Source: Nocardia carnea NBRC 14403
Lineage (GTDB): Bacteria; Actinomycetota; Actinomycetes; Mycobacteriales; Mycobacteriaceae
Direction of reading: 5' to 3'
Assembly: GCF_000308515.1 (NCBI RefSeq)
Contig: NZ_BAFV01000070.1
Coordinates: forward strand, 1 to 64,000
DNA length: 64,000 nt
Of the stretch, positions 32,764-42,015 are shown piece by piece; within the stretch, counting starts at the first letter, position 1; every line of letters starts with the position of its first letter. A model generated the notes under the pieces. It worked only from the letters and a program-made list of their open reading frames with translations. It was not told where the DNA came from and did no database searches. A program made the translations under genes and the position numbers.

Positions 32764-33987
32764 TCATGCCTCCTCACCGGCAGGGGTCCGGAACTCGGCC
32801 CGCGATTCGGACGCCACCGGTGCCGCGCCGGGCGAGGGCGTCGAGGGCGGTGCCGGATCGTTGACATTGTGGCTGGAGACCCGGTCCCGCAGCGAACGCC
32901 GGTACATCAGGCTCGCCAGGCCCGCCAGCAGCGCGAATACGATCAGTACCCCGGCGAGCCCGCCGATGTAATGCGCCAGTGCCCAGCAGATCGCGCCCAC
33001 GATCCCGGCGGCCGGCAGGGTGAGCAGCCAGGCCACCGCCATCCGGCCCATCACGCCCCAGCGCACCTCGGCGCCGCGCCCCAGCCCGGTGCCCAGGATC
33101 GCGCCGGTGGTCGTCTGGGTGGTGGACAGCGGCAGCCCGAAATTCGCGGAGGTCAGGATGATCGCCGCCGAGGCCGATTCGGCCGAGAATCCCTGCGGGG
33201 ATTCGATCTCCACCAGGCCTTTGCCCAGGGTGCGGATGATGCGCCAGCCGCCGAGGTAAGTGCCGGCGGCGATGGCGAACGCGCAGGCGGCTATCACCCA
33301 GATCGGGATCTCGGTATCGGCGGTGACCGTACCGTGCGCGACCAGCGCCAGGAAGATCACGCCCATGGTTTTCTGCGCGTCGTTGGTGCCGTGGGCCAGC
33401 GATACCAGTGACGCCGAGCCGATCTGTCCCCAGCGGAAACCGGTGGTCACCTTGCCGGGGTCCGCGCCGCGGGTGATCCGGTACACCGACCAGGTGCTGA
33501 GGGCCGACACCATTCCCGCGATCACCGGTGAGAGCAGGGCGGGCAGGATGATCTTGTAGAGCACACCGCCGTCCTCACCGGCCCAGACCACCCCGCTCCA
33601 GCCCAGTGATGCCAGGGTCGCGCCGATCAAACCGCCGAACAACGCGTGCGACGAACTGGACGGCAGGCCGAACAACCAGGTGAGCAGGTTCCACAGGATG
33701 CCGCCCACCAAACCGGCGTACACGATGATGAGCAGATCGTGCCCGGAAACCGCGTCGAGCCGGACGATCCCCTCGGCCACCGTCGCCGCCACCGCCACCG
33801 ACAGGAAGGCACCGACGAGGTTGAGGACCGCGGACAAGGCCACGGCGATTTTGGGGCGCAGCGCCCCGGTGGCAATGGATGTCGCCATCGCATTGGCGGT
33901 GTCGTGGAATCCGTTGGTGAAGTCGAAAGCCAGCGCGGTGACAATGACGACAAGCAGGATCAGCAGCTCAACTGTCACATCAGGCAT
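32764..33987 (-). CDS. pitA: Inorganic phosphate transporter, Pit family
   Basis: A 407-aa secondary transporter that imports phosphate (usually as a metal-phosphate complex) with protons. The two inverted Pit repeats are visible: FDFTNGFHDTANAMATSI (about 22-39) in the first and SLAHGTNDAQKTMGVIF in the second, each with the conserved Asn-Asp/His motif. About ten hydrophobic helices are separated by short loops, and the C terminus is a Pro/Ser-rich cytoplasmic tail. ATG at 33985-33987 (MPDVTVELL) is chosen over a start eight codons upstream. It heads the run with the small membrane protein and two DUF3349 genes. Confidence 0.92.
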   Translation of the reverse strand: MPDVTVELLILLVVIVTALAFDFTNGFHDTANAMATSIATGALRPKIAVALSAVLNLVGAFLSVAVAATVAEGIVRLDAVSGHDLLIIVYAGLVGGILWNLLTWLFGLPSSSSHALFGGLIGATLASLGWSGVVWAGEDGGVLYKIILPALLSPVIAGMVSALSTWSVYRITRGADPGKVTTGFRWGQIGSASLVSLAHGTNDAQKTMGVIFLALVAHGTVTADTEIPIWVIAACAFAIAAGTYLGGWRIIRTLGKGLVEIESPQGFSAESASAAIILTSANFGLPLSTTQTTTGAILGTGLGRGAEVRWGVMGRMAVAWLLTLPAAGIVGAICWALAHYIGGLAGVLIVFALLAGLASLMYRRSLRDRVSSHNVNDPAPPSTPSPGAAPVASESRAEFRTPAGEEA

Positions 33988-34117
33988 TGTGCACGCCGGA
34001 TGGCGAAGCACCGGAAACCGGTACGGTGCCGTTGCCGAAGTGTTCGGATATCGGCTGGTGCCTCACCGGCCGTGGCCGGGCCGTGATGGTATCCCCGCCG
34101 GGAACCGGAAGCGCGGT

Positions 34118-35341
34118 TCATGCGTCGGCGAGGTGACGTTCGGGTTCGGGAACCGGGCCGGCGGTACGCGCCATCAGCCGGGCGACCATACCGAGTACGA
34201 CGGCGACCAGGATGCACACCGCCATCGGGATGCCGGTGCCGGGCCCGGCCAGGCCGACGATCGGCGAGACCAGCGCGCCGAGACCGAACTGCAGCGCACC
34301 CATCAGAGCCGAGGCGCTACCGGCGGCGTGGCGGGCGCGGCCGATCGCCAGCGCACTGGCGGTACCCATGACCATCGGGGCGGAGACAACGGTCAGGAAG
34401 AGCACCGGCAGTACCACCGCGGCGGGTGCACCGGCGACCAGCAGTGCCAGCAGCGCGAGCCCGCCGACCAGGGTCACGGCCTGCCCGGTCCGCAGAATCG
34501 GCTCGGGCCCGAGCCTGCCGATCAGCCGGGAGCTCACCATCCCGACCGTCACCATTCCGGCCGCGTTGATCGCGAAGATCAGCGTGTACGCCCGGTTCGA
34601 CATTCCGAGTACGTTCTCCACCACGAACGGTGAAGCCGAGATATAGGACATCAGCGCGGCGAACCCGAACGCGAACGTGAAGATATAGCCGAGGTAGCCG
34701 CGGTCGGCCGTCAGCTTGCCGATGGTCCGCAGCGTCCCGGCGAATCCGGCGGTGTGCCGGTTCTCCGGTGGCAGCGATTCCGGAACCACCAGCAGGGCGC
34801 CCAGGAACATCAGCGCGAAGATCACGCTCAAGGCCCAGAACTCGGCCTGCCAGCCGAAGGACACCAGGGCCCCGCCGATCAGCGGCGCGATCACCGGCGC
34901 GATGCCACCGATCGCCGAGAACAGGGTGAACAATTTGGCGGTGGCCGCGCCCTCGGTCCGGTCGGCACCGACCGCACGACCGATCACCAGGCCCGATGCG
35001 GCCGACAGCCCCTGGACGAACCGCATGGCGATCAGCAACCAGATATTGGGCGCCAGCGCGCACACCACGGTCACCACCACCGTGACCGCGGTCGCCAGCA
35101 CCAGCGGCTTACGGCGGCCGAACCGGTCCGACAGCGGACCGATGAACAGCTGTCCCACGGCCAGGCCGATCAGGAACGTGGTCAGCGTGAGCTGGACATT
35201 CGCGGCACCGGTGTCCAGGTCGTCGGCCAGATCGGTGAAGGCCGGCAGGTAGATGTCGGTGGCGAACGGCGCCGCAGCCGACAGCAGCGCCAGAACCACC
35301 AGCAGCAGGCCGGAGACTCCGGGGCGGGTCGTTGTCGGCAT
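34118..35341 (-). CDS. MFS drug-resistance transporter, Bcr/CflA family
   Basis: A 407-aa efflux protein with twelve predicted membrane helices. AAAPFATDIYLPAFTDLADDL near the N terminus is the Bcr/CflA signature (quoted over about residues 22-42), GPLSDRFGRRKPLVL is the MFS motif A loop, and RFVQGLSAASGLVIGRAVG is the motif B/C region. Members export chloramphenicol, bicyclomycin or sulfonamides by proton antiport; the substrate is unknown here. A perfect inverted repeat overlaps its promoter, so a local repressor is likely, although none is encoded next to it. Confidence 0.92.
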   Translation of the reverse strand: MPTTTRPGVSGLLLVVLALLSAAAPFATDIYLPAFTDLADDLDTGAANVQLTLTTFLIGLAVGQLFIGPLSDRFGRRKPLVLATAVTVVVTVVCALAPNIWLLIAMRFVQGLSAASGLVIGRAVGADRTEGAATAKLFTLFSAIGGIAPVIAPLIGGALVSFGWQAEFWALSVIFALMFLGALLVVPESLPPENRHTAGFAGTLRTIGKLTADRGYLGYIFTFAFGFAALMSYISASPFVVENVLGMSNRAYTLIFAINAAGMVTVGMVSSRLIGRLGPEPILRTGQAVTLVGGLALLALLVAGAPAAVVLPVLFLTVVSAPMVMGTASALAIGRARHAAGSASALMGALQFGLGALVSPIVGLAGPGTGIPMAVCILVAVVLGMVARLMARTAGPVPEPERHLADA

Positions 35342-35366
35342 ATCGGCACACCTCCTACAGGTACTT

Positions 35367-35384
35367 ACTTATGCGAACATAAGT
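35367..35384. promoter_or_regulatory. Operator-like inverted repeat upstream of the MFS transporter
   Basis: ACTTATG (35367-35373) and CATAAGT (35378-35384) form perfect 7-bp arms around CGAA, 26 bp upstream of the transporter start. The sequence is AT-rich compared with its surroundings and looks like a TetR or MarR operator covering the -10 region. The cognate regulator is not evident in the neighbourhood. Confidence 0.55.
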
Positions 35385-35427
35385 TACCTGTCGGCCGACC
35401 CGCCGCCCGGTGCCTGTCGACCGGAGA

Positions 35428-37254
35428 TCAGAAAGCGTCCTCCGGTAGCGCCATGATGTCGGTATCGAGGTTCTCGATCACCGTTTTGGTCGAGCTCAGC
35501 GTGGGCAGGACGTTCTTCGCGAAGAAGCTCGCCACCCCGACCTTGCCTGTATAGAACGGCCGGTCGCGGTCCTCGGCGGCGGCGGCCAGCGCGCCCGCGG
35601 CCACCTCCGCCTGCCACAGCAGCAACCACCCGATCAGCAGATCGCCCACCGCCAGCAGGAAGCGCACCGAGCCCAGGCCCACCTTGTACAGCTCCGCCGG
35701 CTCGGTCTGGGCTGCCATCGCGTACCCGCTCAACGCCGCGGCCATCCCCTGCACATCGCCCAGCGCGGTGCGCAACAGGTCGCGCTCGGCGGTCAACCGC
35801 CCGCCGGGCGCGTCCAGGAATTCGTTGATCTTGGTGAAGATCTGCCCGGCCGCGACCCCGTTGTCCCGGATGATCTTGCGGAAGAAGAAGTCCTGCGCCT
35901 GGATGGCGGTGGTGCCCTCGTACAGCGAGTCGATCTTGGCGTCGCGGATGTACTGCTCGATCGGGTAGTCCTGCAGATACCCGGAACCGCCCAGGGTCTG
36001 CAGCGATTCGGTGAGGTACTGGTAGGCCCGCTCGGAACCCACACCCTTCACGATCGGCAACAGGAAATCGTCCACCCGGTGCGCGGTATCGGCGTCGACA
36101 CCCGAAACCAGTTCCGCGACATCGGCATCCTGGTGGACGGCGGTGTAGAGATACACCGCACGCAAACCTTCTGCGTACGCCTTCTGAGTGGCCAGGCTGC
36201 GCCGCACATCCGGATGGTGGGTGATGGGGACCCGCGGCGCGGCCTTATCCGACATCTGGGTGAGATCCGCGCCCTGGACACGCTGTTTGGCGTATTCCAG
36301 CGCGTTCAGATATCCGGTCGAGAGGGTGCCGCTCGATTTGACGCCCACCATCATGCGCGCGTTCTCGATCACCTTGAACATCTGGGCGATCCCGTTGTGG
36401 GTATCGCCGACCAGCCAGCCGACGGCCGGCTTTTCACCGCCGAAGGTGAGCTCACAGGTCGGCGACGATTTCAGGCCCATCTTGTGTTCGACATTGGTGA
36501 CGTACACACCGTTACGTTCGCCCAGTTCCAAAGTCTGCGGATCGAATAGGTACTTCGGTACGTAGAACAGCGACAGGCCCTTGGTGCCGGGTCCGGCGCC
36601 CTCGGGCCGGGCCAGTACGAGATGGAAGACGTTCTCCGCGGTATCGCCCACATCGGCGCCGGAGATGAACCGTTTCACGCCCTCGATGTGCCAGGTGCCG
36701 TCGGGCTGTTCGATCGCCTTGGCCCGGCCCGCGCCGACATCGGATCCCGCGTCGGGTTCGGTGAGCACCATCGTGCCCTGCCAATGCCGTTCGAAACCGG
36801 CGGCCGCCCAATGCTTCTGCTGTTCGTTTCCGATCCCGTACAGCACCTGGGCCATGGCGGCACCCATATCGAAGAAGATCGCGGCGGGGTTGGCGCAGGT
36901 GATCATTTCGCTGACCGCCCAGATCAACGCGGCGGGTGCGGGCATCCCACCCATTTCCTCGGGTTTACCCAACCGGTTCCAGCCGGCCTCGCGGATCGCC
37001 AGGATCGTCCGGGTCAGCGGTTCACCGACGTCGATGGAATGGGTTTCCGGCCGGAATTCCACCGGCTCCCGATCTGCGGCGGCGAACGATTCCGCGACGG
37101 GCCCCTCGGCCAGCCGTTTCACTTCGGCCAGTATCTCGCGGGCGGTATCGGTATCGAGATCGCCGTACGCGCCGGCATCGAGAAGTTTGCCGAGTTCGAA
37201 TACTTCGAACAGGTTGAATTCGATATCGCGCAGATTTGCCTGGTAGTGGCCCAC
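35428..37254 (-). CDS. fadE5: Acyl-CoA dehydrogenase, FadE5-like
   Basis: A 608-aa flavoprotein of the large acyl-CoA dehydrogenase subgroup (FadE5 / 3-methylmercaptopropionyl-CoA dehydrogenase type) that forms the trans-2 double bond in beta-oxidation. Seen are [15 protein letters not shown] (FAD/substrate loop, about 163-177), [18 protein letters not shown], and [19 protein letters not shown] with the catalytic Glu. The C-terminal extension beyond the usual 380-aa core is typical of FadE5. GTG at 37252-37254 follows AGGAGG at 8 nt. The upstream gap has GTTTG/CAAAC arms around 37310-37329 and a GGCTACG/CGTAGCC hairpin at 37352-37369. Confidence 0.93.
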   Translation of the reverse strand: MGHYQANLRDIEFNLFEVFELGKLLDAGAYGDLDTDTAREILAEVKRLAEGPVAESFAAADREPVEFRPETHSIDVGEPLTRTILAIREAGWNRLGKPEEMGGMPAPAALIWAVSEMITCANPAAIFFDMGAAMAQVLYGIGNEQQKHWAAAGFERHWQGTMVLTEPDAGSDVGAGRAKAIEQPDGTWHIEGVKRFISGADVGDTAENVFHLVLARPEGAGPGTKGLSLFYVPKYLFDPQTLELGERNGVYVTNVEHKMGLKSSPTCELTFGGEKPAVGWLVGDTHNGIAQMFKVIENARMMVGVKSSGTLSTGYLNALEYAKQRVQGADLTQMSDKAAPRVPITHHPDVRRSLATQKAYAEGLRAVYLYTAVHQDADVAELVSGVDADTAHRVDDFLLPIVKGVGSERAYQYLTESLQTLGGSGYLQDYPIEQYIRDAKIDSLYEGTTAIQAQDFFFRKIIRDNGVAAGQIFTKINEFLDAPGGRLTAERDLLRTALGDVQGMAAALSGYAMAAQTEPAELYKVGLGSVRFLLAVGDLLIGWLLLWQAEVAAGALAAAAEDRDRPFYTGKVGVASFFAKNVLPTLSSTKTVIENLDTDIMALPEDAF

Positions 37255-37412
37255 CGGTCGTCCTCCTGGTCGATTCCCTGGCGGCCGGACGGACCGCTTG
37301 GTTACAGGCGTTTGGACATCGTACAAACCGCAGCCTGCCGGACCGCACAACGGCTACGCAACCGTAGCCTTACCACCCGGCGGCCACCCCGGACCGGACA
37401 TTTTCGGCCTGC

Positions 37413-38294
37413 TCAGCAATCCGTCTGCAGCGGCCAGCACTCCGCCGGACCGGTCGGCGGCGGCACGGTCGGGTCGACACTGCTCGGGTCGGCACCTGTA
37501 CTGGGCGCCGCAGGTTCGGCGGCGGGACCATCGGCGATCAAAGAACCGGCGATCGCGGCCAGCACGATGAGCATGCCGAATACCGCAACCGCCAGGACCC
37601 CCCACCCGATCAGATCGTGGGCCCGCCGCGAATCCGGGCGCCGCAGCGGCCAGGTGCGGGGTTTCTTCGGCGGCTCCGGCAATTTGTCCTCGAACCCGGC
37701 CGCGATCAGTTCACCGCGGTCGGGCGCCCAGCCGGTGAGCGCCCGGGTCGCCGCGCAGACCCGGCCGAGCGTCCAGCGCGGCGGACCGGGAGCGAAATTC
37801 TCCAGGAAGATCCGCAACTCGGTGGACTCGGCGGTATTGCCCACCACCACATCGAGACCCGGCCGCAGCGTCTCGCGCGCCGGACGTAACACCGCCCCCC
37901 GGTACGGGATCAGCGCCACCGCACCGCACAGATGACCGGGGTCGTAGGAGGCACGTTCGAAGGTGAACTGCACCTCCCGCAGGGCGCTCTCCACGCGGCG
38001 CACCGGATCGGCCCCGAGTTCCAGATCCAGATCGGCGGCGGTATCACCGACCCGCCAGGGACGTTCGGTGGATACGGTCAGCATTCCGCTCTGTTTGCTG
38101 CGGAAACCGATCACCTCCACCACGAGTATCCCCTGCGGAGTCCAGACCACCGCACCGATCTGGCGGGTGCCGCGCTGGGTCCCCACTCTCAGGTCGACGA
38201 TCGCCAGCCCGGTCGACGGCAATTGCCGCAGGCATTCCACGAATTCCCGCTCGGCGGCGGAAAGTTCCGCCCGATCGTCGACCTTCACCAGCAT
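37413..38294 (-). CDS. Membrane protein with possible NERD-like N-terminal domain
   Basis: A 293-aa protein not assigned to a well-known family. The N-terminal 130 residues hold GAVVWTPQGILVVEVIGF, which resembles the core of NERD (nuclease-related) domains, though the usual E-x-K of the active site reads EVIGF, so catalysis is doubtful. A single hydrophobic helix at about 229-254 (LIGWGVLAVAVFGMLIVLAA) is followed by a short Pro/Ser/Thr-rich exterior tail ending in a Cys-containing ECWPLQTDC. So it is probably a cytoplasmic domain on a C-terminal anchor. It stands alone between fadE and a VOC gene. Confidence 0.7.
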   Translation of the reverse strand: MLVKVDDRAELSAAEREFVECLRQLPSTGLAIVDLRVGTQRGTRQIGAVVWTPQGILVVEVIGFRSKQSGMLTVSTERPWRVGDTAADLDLELGADPVRRVESALREVQFTFERASYDPGHLCGAVALIPYRGAVLRPARETLRPGLDVVVGNTAESTELRIFLENFAPGPPRWTLGRVCAATRALTGWAPDRGELIAAGFEDKLPEPPKKPRTWPLRRPDSRRAHDLIGWGVLAVAVFGMLIVLAAIAGSLIADGPAAEPAAPSTGADPSSVDPTVPPPTGPAECWPLQTDC

Positions 38295-38454
38295 CGTGTT
38301 CCACCTCTGCTGCGTGCCGTTGCTCCCGGTGCCACCACTGACCCCCGCTGTCGATCTTCACCCACCAGTCCCTTTCGTACCACTCATATGCGCTACGGCT
38401 CGGGTGAATCACCAATCAGTGGCCGATGTTCCGGGTTATCCGGCCGGTCGGCGA

Positions 38455-38835
38455 TCAGTCGACCCACTGCACCAACTGGTAGACGATCCCGTTCGGATCC
38501 GTTGTCTGGAAATAGCGCTCACCCCATTCTTCGGTCTCGATCGGCGTGACGATCGGTGCGCCCGCGGCCTGGAGACGCGCGTATTCGGTATCGATATCGG
38601 CCACCACGAACACCACGAGCAATCCATCGCCCGCCGCCCCGGCGATACGGGCGGGTTTGAACGTGGACAGTCCGGTGCGCAGGTAGATGAGGTTGATACC
38701 GGCATCGGGATGGGTCAGCGAGACGAATCCATCGGCCGACATCTGCTCGGTGAATCCGAAATGCGCCGAGACGAATCCCGCCGAGGCGGCCGGGTCGGCG
38801 ACATTGAGGGAAATGGCGGTTCCGGTTGTGTGCAT
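38455..38835 (-). CDS. VOC family protein (glyoxalase/bleomycin-resistance fold)
   Basis: A 126-aa protein with the paired beta-alpha-beta-beta-beta modules of the vicinal-oxygen-chelate fold: ISLNVADPAASAGFVSAHFG at the start of module one and VADIDTEYARLQAAGAPIV at the start of module two, then YFQTTDPNGIVYQLVQWV. It could be a dioxygenase, glyoxalase-like enzyme or binding protein; metal ligands cannot be assigned reliably. ATG at 38833-38835 follows GGAGG by 5 nt. A near-perfect inverted repeat 26 bp upstream suggests control by a TetR-type repressor not present here. Confidence 0.87.
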   Translation of the reverse strand: MHTTGTAISLNVADPAASAGFVSAHFGFTEQMSADGFVSLTHPDAGINLIYLRTGLSTFKPARIAGAAGDGLLVVFVVADIDTEYARLQAAGAPIVTPIETEEWGERYFQTTDPNGIVYQLVQWVD

Positions 38836-38860
38836 GCGGCCTCCACGAGTGCGTCGTTTA

Positions 38861-38881
38861 ACTTCGTACATCGTACGTAGT
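38861..38881. promoter_or_regulatory. Operator-like inverted repeat upstream of the VOC gene
   Basis: ACTTCGTAC (38861-38869) and GTACGTAGT (38873-38881) are 9-bp arms with one mismatch around ATC. The CGTACnnnGTACG core is typical of TetR-family operators. It sits just upstream of the VOC gene start, where a promoter would be. Confidence 0.55.
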
Positions 38882-39008
38882 TCTTTATAGCCGACGGGTC
38901 ACCGCGTTACACCGTGATCTGCTTCACACGCCAGGCGGCCGGGCGTGCAGCATTGCCGCGAGCCGCCGAACCCGAGCGTGCGGTCCGGTTGTTGGCTAAC
39001 CTGCTGCC

Positions 39009-39863
39009 ATGCCCGACGCCGTATCGCACCGAGAAACCACCATCGCCCTGGTACTGGGAGGCGGTGGGCCCGTCGGAATAACCTGGCTGGCCGGCCTCAC
39101 CCATGGATTACGGTCGGCCGGAATAGATTTGGCGCGTGCCGATCGCATCATCGGCACCTCGGCCGGTGCGGTGGTGGGCTCGGCCATCGCCGCCGGTACG
39201 GACCTGTCCACCCTGCTCACCCCACGCCCCGAGTCGGCCGAACCGCCCACCGCGGCGCCCGCGCACGACTACGGCGTACTGCTCGAGATCACCACCCTGC
39301 TGCGCGCCGTCGACCAGGACCGCGACCTCGTCCTGCAGCGCGTGGGCGAACTGGCACTGGGCGCGGATACCGGCGACCCCGCCCAGCACCTGAAGCGGAT
39401 CGGCGCACTGGTGGATTTCGCCGAATGGCCCGACCACGATCTGCTGGTCACCTCCATCGATATCGGTTCGGGCTCGCTCACCGCCTGGACCCGCAACGAC
39501 GCCGCCACCCTCGTGGAGGCACTGGGGGCCAGCACCGCCGTACCGGGAGTCTTTCCGCCGATCGAGATCGCCGGACGCCACTACATCGACGGCGGGGTGC
39601 GCTCCACCATCAATGCCGATCTCGCCGCCGGCTACGACGCGGTGGTGATCCTCGAACCGCTCGCGCACCTGTACCCCCGGACCCGCGCCGATCGGGATCT
39701 CGGCGCGGCCCGCGAGATCACGATCGCGCCGGACGAGATCGCGATCGCCGCCTTCGGACCCGACCTGTTCGGCGCGGCCGCACTGGTCCCGTCCTACGAC
39801 TCCGGGCTGCGTCAAGCTGCCGCGGCCGCCGAGGAGCTACAAGACTTCTGGCCGGGGGCCTGA
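39009..39863 (+). CDS. Patatin-like phospholipase/acyl hydrolase
   Basis: A 284-aa serine acyl hydrolase of the patatin family. The oxyanion loop is LVLGGGGPVGITWLAG (about 14-29), the nucleophile elbow IIGTSAGAVVGSA (Ser of G-x-S-x-G, about 50), and the catalytic Asp is in YIDGGVRSTINADLA. No signal peptide is present, so it should act inside the cell or at the inner membrane face on lipids. TAACCT at 38997-39002 lies 6 bp before the ATG, indicating a leaderless transcript. It is convergent with the XRE gene, 19 bp away. Confidence 0.9.
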   Translation: MPDAVSHRETTIALVLGGGGPVGITWLAGLTHGLRSAGIDLARADRIIGTSAGAVVGSAIAAGTDLSTLLTPRPESAEPPTAAPAHDYGVLLEITTLLRAVDQDRDLVLQRVGELALGADTGDPAQHLKRIGALVDFAEWPDHDLLVTSIDIGSGSLTAWTRNDAATLVEALGASTAVPGVFPPIEIAGRHYIDGGVRSTINADLAAGYDAVVILEPLAHLYPRTRADRDLGAAREITIAPDEIAIAAFGPDLFGAAALVPSYDSGLRQAAAAAEELQDFWPGA

Positions 39864-39882
39864 GCCCGGTACGTCATACGAG

Positions 39883-41151
39883 TCAAAGAGTCCGCGGGCC
39901 GCGAGCTGCCCGCATGGCGGTACGCGTTTCCCTACGGCCTTCCGGCGGCTGCCCGCGCGGCGTATCCACACCGATTCGCCGCGCGAACTCGATGAGGCCG
40001 GGGGTGCCCTGATCCATGCTGAGCAGATCCACAGTCGTGGACCGCACCGAACGCTGCCGGGCAAGGTATTCCGGAGCGAGCGTCTCCACATCGAGGAGCA
40101 GGGCCAGCGCACGGTCCGGCCGGCGCCGCTGCGCCCAAGCCCGGGCAGTATCGACCAGCAGCCGGGCGCGCTGGAAATCCGGGAGGCGACCTGTATCGAT
40201 TCCGGCGGCCAGCCGGATCGCGAACCCCGCGTCACCGAGTTCCACCGCGGCGGCGACCTCGTACAGGGCAACGGCGGTCGGGCCGAATTCGATCCGGTAC
40301 TCCTCCCTGTCGGCCCCGACAGCGCTCGCCGCCTTGCGGGCGCTGTCCAGCAGCTCGCGAACTCGTTCGGCATCGTCCACCCGGGCAGCGATGATCGCGG
40401 ACTGCAGGGTCAGCGCACCGTAGACGACCAGTGCCTGCGATGCCGGTTGGTCCAGCAGTACCTCCAGGGCGGCCCGCGCACTGTCGGCTGTCTGCCGGGC
40501 GAGGTCGAGATGCTGCCCGCGCTGGAAAACAATGATGCGCCGGTATGCGCACGCCGCCATGAGCACCGGATCCGCGCGACGCTGCGCCACCCGCATCGCA
40601 CGTTCGGCGGCGGCCCAGGCGGCATCGAACTGCTGCAGTTCGGCCAATGCGACCGCCCACACCTGGCATGTTTCGGCCAAGAGTTCGTCGGACCGACCGG
40701 ACTCCCTTGTCGTGGAAGCCATTTCGAGGTGCGGCAGCAGACCTTCGAGCAGCGTGTGCAGTTCGGCGTAACGCGCCTGGCGTGCGCAGGTCCAGACCTG
40801 GTCGACCTGTTCGGCAAGCCGGTCGAGATCGGGCCGCGCCGCCGGCTCGGCCACCGCCGCCGCCAGGGCATGATCGGTGACCAGCAGCAGACGCAGGGCC
40901 CGGGTATGCGCCGGCATCGGTTCGACCCGGGCAGTGGGCGCGCTCGGCGCCAGCTCCGCGACCGGCATATCCAGTACGTCGGCGATGCGCTGCAGCACAT
41001 CGAGCGCCTTGACCGGCCGCACCCCGCGCTCCACCTGTGACACCCACGCCTCGGACCGTTGGATCAGCGGTGCGAAATCACGTTGCGACAATCCTTTTCG
41101 GGCACGGTAATAAGCAATCCTGCGCCCGATACCGGATTCGTGATCACTCAT
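39883..41151 (-). CDS. XRE regulator with TPR-like C-terminal domain
   Basis: A 422-aa protein with an N-terminal helix-turn-helix (GLSQRDFAPLIQRSEAWVSQ, about 20-39) and a long Ala-rich all-helical C-terminal region of tandem TPR-like pairs (AELQQFDAAWAAAERAMRVA, ALALLLDVETLAPEYLARQR). Such regulators are abundant in Streptomyces and Nocardia and usually control a small adjacent gene, with a ligand or peptide sensed by the repeats. ATG is 41149-41151. Two 17-bp direct repeats lie 118-164 bp upstream, and a divergent 45-aa ORF follows on the other strand; both are candidates for its target. Confidence 0.9.
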   Translation of the reverse strand: MSDHESGIGRRIAYYRARKGLSQRDFAPLIQRSEAWVSQVERGVRPVKALDVLQRIADVLDMPVAELAPSAPTARVEPMPAHTRALRLLLVTDHALAAAVAEPAARPDLDRLAEQVDQVWTCARQARYAELHTLLEGLLPHLEMASTTRESGRSDELLAETCQVWAVALAELQQFDAAWAAAERAMRVAQRRADPVLMAACAYRRIIVFQRGQHLDLARQTADSARAALEVLLDQPASQALVVYGALTLQSAIIAARVDDAERVRELLDSARKAASAVGADREEYRIEFGPTAVALYEVAAAVELGDAGFAIRLAAGIDTGRLPDFQRARLLVDTARAWAQRRRPDRALALLLDVETLAPEYLARQRSVRSTTVDLLSMDQGTPGLIEFARRIGVDTPRGQPPEGRRETRTAMRAARGPRTL

Positions 41152-41252
41152 CAGTGGGATGCGCCTTTCGCTGCGACCGGACGCACTCTCCGGCCCTGGG
41201 CCGATAGTAGGGCCATCACCACGGCCGGGTACCGATCGGCGGTAACGGTTTT

Positions 41253-41315
41253 CCGCATCGGGACGGTGGGAATGCGGTTTTTCCGGGCCGGGCCCACAGG
41301 AATGCGTTTTTTCCG
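41253..41315. promoter_or_regulatory. Direct repeats between XRE gene and small ORF
   Basis: Two copies of GGAATGCG(G/T)TTTTTCCG are at 41269-41285 and 41299-41315, exactly 30 bp apart (about three helical turns) with a single mismatch. An inverted half, CCGCAT (41253-41258), pairs with ATGCGG (41272-41277) of the first copy. The site lies between the divergent XRE gene and the 45-aa ORF and is the likely binding site of that XRE protein. Confidence 0.55.
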
Positions 41316-41393
41316 TACAGCCAACCGGGATTACGGAGATATTCGGGCACGCGAAGTGGCGGTCGGCATGTCCCGGCCACTCCGGAGGGCAAG

Positions 41394-41531
41394 ATGTTCG
41401 TGCGTACCGCGGCCACGGCCTGGGCCGACGCGGCAATCGCCGACGGCGACGACCCGGCCCTCGCACAACAGGGCGCCGAGGCAACACTGGCGTTCTACAC
41501 CACTGTCCCGGAGGAAGACCAGCAGTCCTGA
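41394..41531 (+). CDS. 45-aa hypothetical protein divergent from XRE gene
   Basis: A short ORF beginning MFVRTAATAWADAAIADGDD and ending in an acidic PEEDQQS tail. ATG at 41394 is preceded by GGAGGG with 4-nt spacing, a strong ribosome-binding site. Its TGA stop (41529-41531) shares the A with the ATG of the ArsR gene, so it is coupled to it. It is soluble, Ala-rich and probably a single helix. Small genes divergent from TPR-type XRE regulators are often their regulatory targets in actinomycetes. No family is recognised. Confidence 0.6.
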   Translation: MFVRTAATAWADAAIADGDDPALAQQGAEATLAFYTTVPEEDQQS

Positions 41532-41932
41532 TGTCGAGTCCTGTTCCGGCCGCCGTATTCGAGGCACTCGCCGACCCGGTCCGGCGCACCATCCTGGCCC
41601 TGGTGGCCGCCGGTGAACAGCCGGCCGGTGCGCTCGTGGCCGGGGTCCGGGCGCATACCCCGATTTCCCAGCCCGCTGTCTCGCAGCATCTCAAGGTTCT
41701 CCGCGAGGCCGGGCTGCTGCGGGTACGACCGGCGGGGACCCAGCGGATCTACACGCTGGACCCGGACGGTATCTCCGCCGCCCGGGATTGGCTGACCGCC
41801 CTGCTCGATCCGATGGCGCCGTTCGCGCAGCCGCTCGATGCGCTCGCCACCGAGGTCGCGCGCGGTAAACGCGAACGCCGCCGGCCGCGCCCCGGCACCG
41901 GCGAAACAGACCGCGATACCCGGTCCGCTTGA
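41531..41932 (+). CDS. ArsR/SmtB family regulator
   Basis: A 133-aa winged-helix repressor. The N-terminal helices FEALADPVRRTILALVAAGE (about 10-29) and the recognition helix SQPAVSQHLKVLREAGLLRV match the ArsR family; the wing is RPAGTQRIYTLD. There is no Cys in the sensor region, so metal sensing of the classic ArsR type is unlikely; relatives of this short form are often linked to SRPBCC (AHSA1) genes. The basic C terminus (ARGKRERRRPRPG) is unusual. It is coupled to the 45-aa ORF and followed by a deacetylase gene 83 bp later. Confidence 0.88.
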   Translation: MSSPVPAAVFEALADPVRRTILALVAAGEQPAGALVAGVRAHTPISQPAVSQHLKVLREAGLLRVRPAGTQRIYTLDPDGISAARDWLTALLDPMAPFAQPLDALATEVARGKRERRRPRPGTGETDRDTRSA

Positions 41933-42015
41933 ACCCCCGGTCCCGGCACCGATGGGTGCACGACCACCCGGCTTTCCGACTGGTTGGCCCGCAACTCTCC
42001 TGGTATATAGCTTTG

